Source: an uncultured Pseudomonadota bacterium
GTDB taxonomy: Bacteria; Pseudomonadota; Gammaproteobacteria; Methylococcales; Methylomonadaceae
Direction: 5' to 3'
DNA: 24,349 nucleotides
Assembly (NCBI GenBank): GCA_903902945.1
Contig: CAIUWU010000312.1
Span: 1-24,349, forward strand
The translations under genes and the position numbers were made by a program. The notes below the pieces were generated by a model. That model was given only the letters and a program-made list of their open reading frames with translations, had not been told where the DNA came from and made no database searches. Below, in pieces: positions 23,127-24,349 of this stretch (position 1 is the stretch's first letter; the number at the start of each line of letters is the position of its first letter).

Positions 23127-23759
23127 TTAAATTGCGGCGTTATCCAACTCGGTAAAGCGTTTCCAGCGATTGATGATCGTGCAAAATAACTTGGCAGTCT
23201 GTTCGGCATCATAGATAGCCGAATGGGCTTTGCTGTTATCCCATTCCAAACCGGCCGCTTCGGCAATTTTAGCCAGCACCGTCTGCCCATAAGCCAGACC
23301 ACCCAGCGTAGCGGTATCAAAACTGCTGAAAGGGTGAAACGGACTTCTCTTATATTGAGTGCGTTCAATGGCCGCATTGAGAAAGCTCAGATCGAAGGCT
23401 GGATTATGGCCGACCAGAATTGCCCGCTTGCATTGATTGCGTTTTACGGCAGCCTTAATCGGTGTAAATAAGTTATGCAAGGCATCTTTTTCTTCGATAG
23501 ACATCCGAAACGGATGATGAGGATCAATGCCGGTAAATTTTAAGGCAGCTTCGTCCAGTTCCGAGTTTTTAAAAGGAATGATATTGCAATGATGTTTTTC
23601 GGTGATATGCAGCCAGCCATCAGCATCTGCTTCTACGATAATCGCTGCAATTTCAAGTAAGGGATTTTTTTTGGCATTAAAGCCGGCTGTTTCAATATCG
23701 ATAATAACCGGCAGGTATCCGCGAAAACGATTGACCAGCGGATTTTGACAGATTTCCAT
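23127..23759 (-). CDS. rnt: Ribonuclease T
   Basis: 210-residue DEDDh exonuclease that trims the 3' ends of tRNAs and other stable RNAs. Catalytic residues are visible: D21 and E23 in IIDIETAGFN, D123 in GHNPAFDLSFL, and H179 with D184 in AHSAIYDAEQTA. Each is two positions before the E. coli residues (D23, E25, D125, H181, D186), which confirms the start at ATG 23759. Length is close to E. coli RNase T (215). It is convergent with grxD and divergent from mlaA. Confidence 0.95.
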   Translation of the reverse strand: MEICQNPLVNRFRGYLPVIIDIETAGFNAKKNPLLEIAAIIVEADADGWLHITEKHHCNIIPFKNSELDEAALKFTGIDPHHPFRMSIEEKDALHNLFTPIKAAVKRNQCKRAILVGHNPAFDLSFLNAAIERTQYKRSPFHPFSSFDTATLGGLAYGQTVLAKIAEAAGLEWDNSKAHSAIYDAEQTAKLFCTIINRWKRFTELDNAAI

Positions 23760-23793
23760 GGCTTGTTAAGTGAGCTAAAGTAAATTCTATGTT

Positions 23794-23821
23794 ATGTTAC
23801 GCGAGATTTTGACCCGGTCAA
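23794..23821 (-). promoter_or_regulatory. Likely rnt promoter
   Basis: On the minus strand TTGACC (23821-23816), a 16-base spacer and TAACAT (23799-23794). The leader would be about 28 bases. Its -35 lies inside the palindrome at 23807-23823. Confidence 0.5.
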
Positions 23822-23823
23822 AA
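23807..23823. promoter_or_regulatory. 17-bp palindrome between rnt and mlaA, possible operator
   Basis: TTTTGACC-C-GGTCAAAA is a perfect palindrome of two 8-base arms around a single base. It overlaps the -35 of the likely rnt promoter and lies about 30 bases before the mlaA start. It could be a repressor site acting on one or both genes. Confidence 0.4.
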
Positions 23824-23852
23824 ACTAATCTAGTTTATAAGGAGGCATCTGA

Positions 23853-24349
23853 ATGAAAAATAATACTGTGATAAAAATAGCATCAATCGGATTGTTAGCG
23901 TTATTAAGTGGTTGTGCTACTACCAAAGCCACTGATCCTAAAGATCCCTATGAAGGATGGAACAGAAAAGTTCAGACTTTTAATGACCGCGTCGATGATT
24001 ATGTCATGAAACCGGTTGCCAAAGGCTATAACTGGATCACACCCACTTTTGTCAATCAAGGCGTCAGTAACTTTTTCAGCAATCTGGATGATATAGGTGT
24101 CTCTGCCAACAGTGCTTTACAAGGCAAATTTGCCCAGTCCGGTTCTGACGGGGCCCGCTTCCTGGTCAATACGACTGTCGGTGTCGCCGGTCTGGTTGAT
24201 GTTGGTACAAAACTGAATCTGCCTAAGCACAACGAAGATTTTGATCAAACCCTGGGATTTTGGGGAGTCAACAGCGGCCCTTATTTAGTCTTGCCTTTCT
24301 TTGGGCCTAGTTCTGTACGTGGTGTAGCAGGTCTGCTGGGGGATGCGGC
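23853..24349 (+). CDS. mlaA: MlaA (VacJ) outer-membrane lipoprotein, 5' part only
   Basis: Start of the lipoprotein that removes misplaced phospholipids from the outer leaflet of the outer membrane and hands them to the Mla pathway. The frame opens at ATG 23853, 7 bases after a full AAGGAGG ribosome site, and runs off the right edge after 165 codons. The signal peptide ends in LLSGC, giving lipidated C21. Family blocks follow: DPYEGWNRKVQTFNDRVDDY, PVAKGYNWITPTFVNQGVSNFFSNLDD, FLVNTTVGVAGLVDVGTKL, and the DFDQTLGFWGVNSGPYLVLPFFGPSS block, which is diagnostic of MlaA. The other Mla genes are not in the window. Confidence 0.95.
   Translation, partial: MKNNTVIKIASIGLLALLSGCATTKATDPKDPYEGWNRKVQTFNDRVDDYVMKPVAKGYNWITPTFVNQGVSNFFSNLDDIGVSANSALQGKFAQSGSDGARFLVNTTVGVAGLVDVGTKLNLPKHNEDFDQTLGFWGVNSGPYLVLPFFGPSSVRGVAGLLGDA

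Noticed and set aside
23809..23839. mlaA promoter using TTGACC with a -10 at TAGTTT or TTTATA.
   Set aside because: The resulting transcript would begin inside or after the AAGGAGG ribosome site at 23839-23845, leaving no usable leader; the real promoter is probably further upstream.
1..24349. CRISPR array, tRNA/rRNA gene, insertion sequence or prophage.
   Set aside because: Reading both strands showed no regularly spaced repeats, no cloverleaf or rRNA segments, and no transposase, integrase or phage structural protein.

Overview
The window looks like ordinary chromosome from a mid-GC gammaproteobacterium. The block holA-lptE-leuS with a divergent YbeL-type zinc-ribbon gene has the same gene neighbours as in E. 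coli, and the grxD/rnt pair, the YciB-YciI-BolA cluster and MlaA also fit. A complete NAD-linked, molybdenum-dependent formate dehydrogenase operon (fdsGBACD) and the overall gene mix suggest a methylotroph, possibly a Methylomonas-like type I methanotroph. That last step is inference: no methane or methanol oxidation gene lies in the window.

Layout. 1-868 (-): 5' part of an OprP/OprO-type porin, with a near-ideal PHO box and -10 element upstream. 1139-1908 (+): a small DUF5710 protein overlapping a YgjP-like zinc metallopeptidase. 1952-7943 (-): fdsG, fdsB, fdsA, fdsC(fdhD), fdsD, which oxidise formate to CO2 with NAD+. 8159-10176 (-): yciB, yciI, bolA and a PpiC-type lipoprotein isomerase, nearly gap-free. 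10447-15274 (+): DUF1244 protein, SAM methyltransferase, a membrane SPOR-domain protein, a cytosolic-type 5'-nucleotidase and lnt, probably one operon. 15391-16994 (-): tgt and a deoxyinosine DNA glycosylase overlapping as GTGA. 17049-18372 (-): an orphan ParA ATPase and a YbeL-like zinc-ribbon protein. 18455-22687 (+): leuS, lptE, holA. 22782-23099 (+): grxD. 23127-23759 (-): rnt. 23853-24349 (+): start of mlaA, cut by the window edge.

Functionally the window mixes C1 energy metabolism (fds), envelope biogenesis (porin, YciB, PpiC lipoprotein, SPOR protein, Lnt, LptE, MlaA), iron-sulfur handling (BolA, Grx4), tRNA charging and modification (LeuRS, Tgt), and DNA replication and repair (HolA, deoxyinosine glycosylase). 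There is no tRNA, rRNA, insertion sequence, CRISPR array or phage gene that I can see. No stretch without a gene exceeds 300 bases; the two longest (869-1138 and 10177-10446) are both divergent promoter regions.

I found no clear novel multi-gene system. The observations most worth following are an AT-rich, codon-atypical in-frame insertion of about 45 residues in LeuRS, the PHO box at the porin and a second PHO-like repeat upstream of fdsG, the overlapping DUF5710/metallopeptidase pair, and the intrinsic terminator placed 14 bases before tgt.
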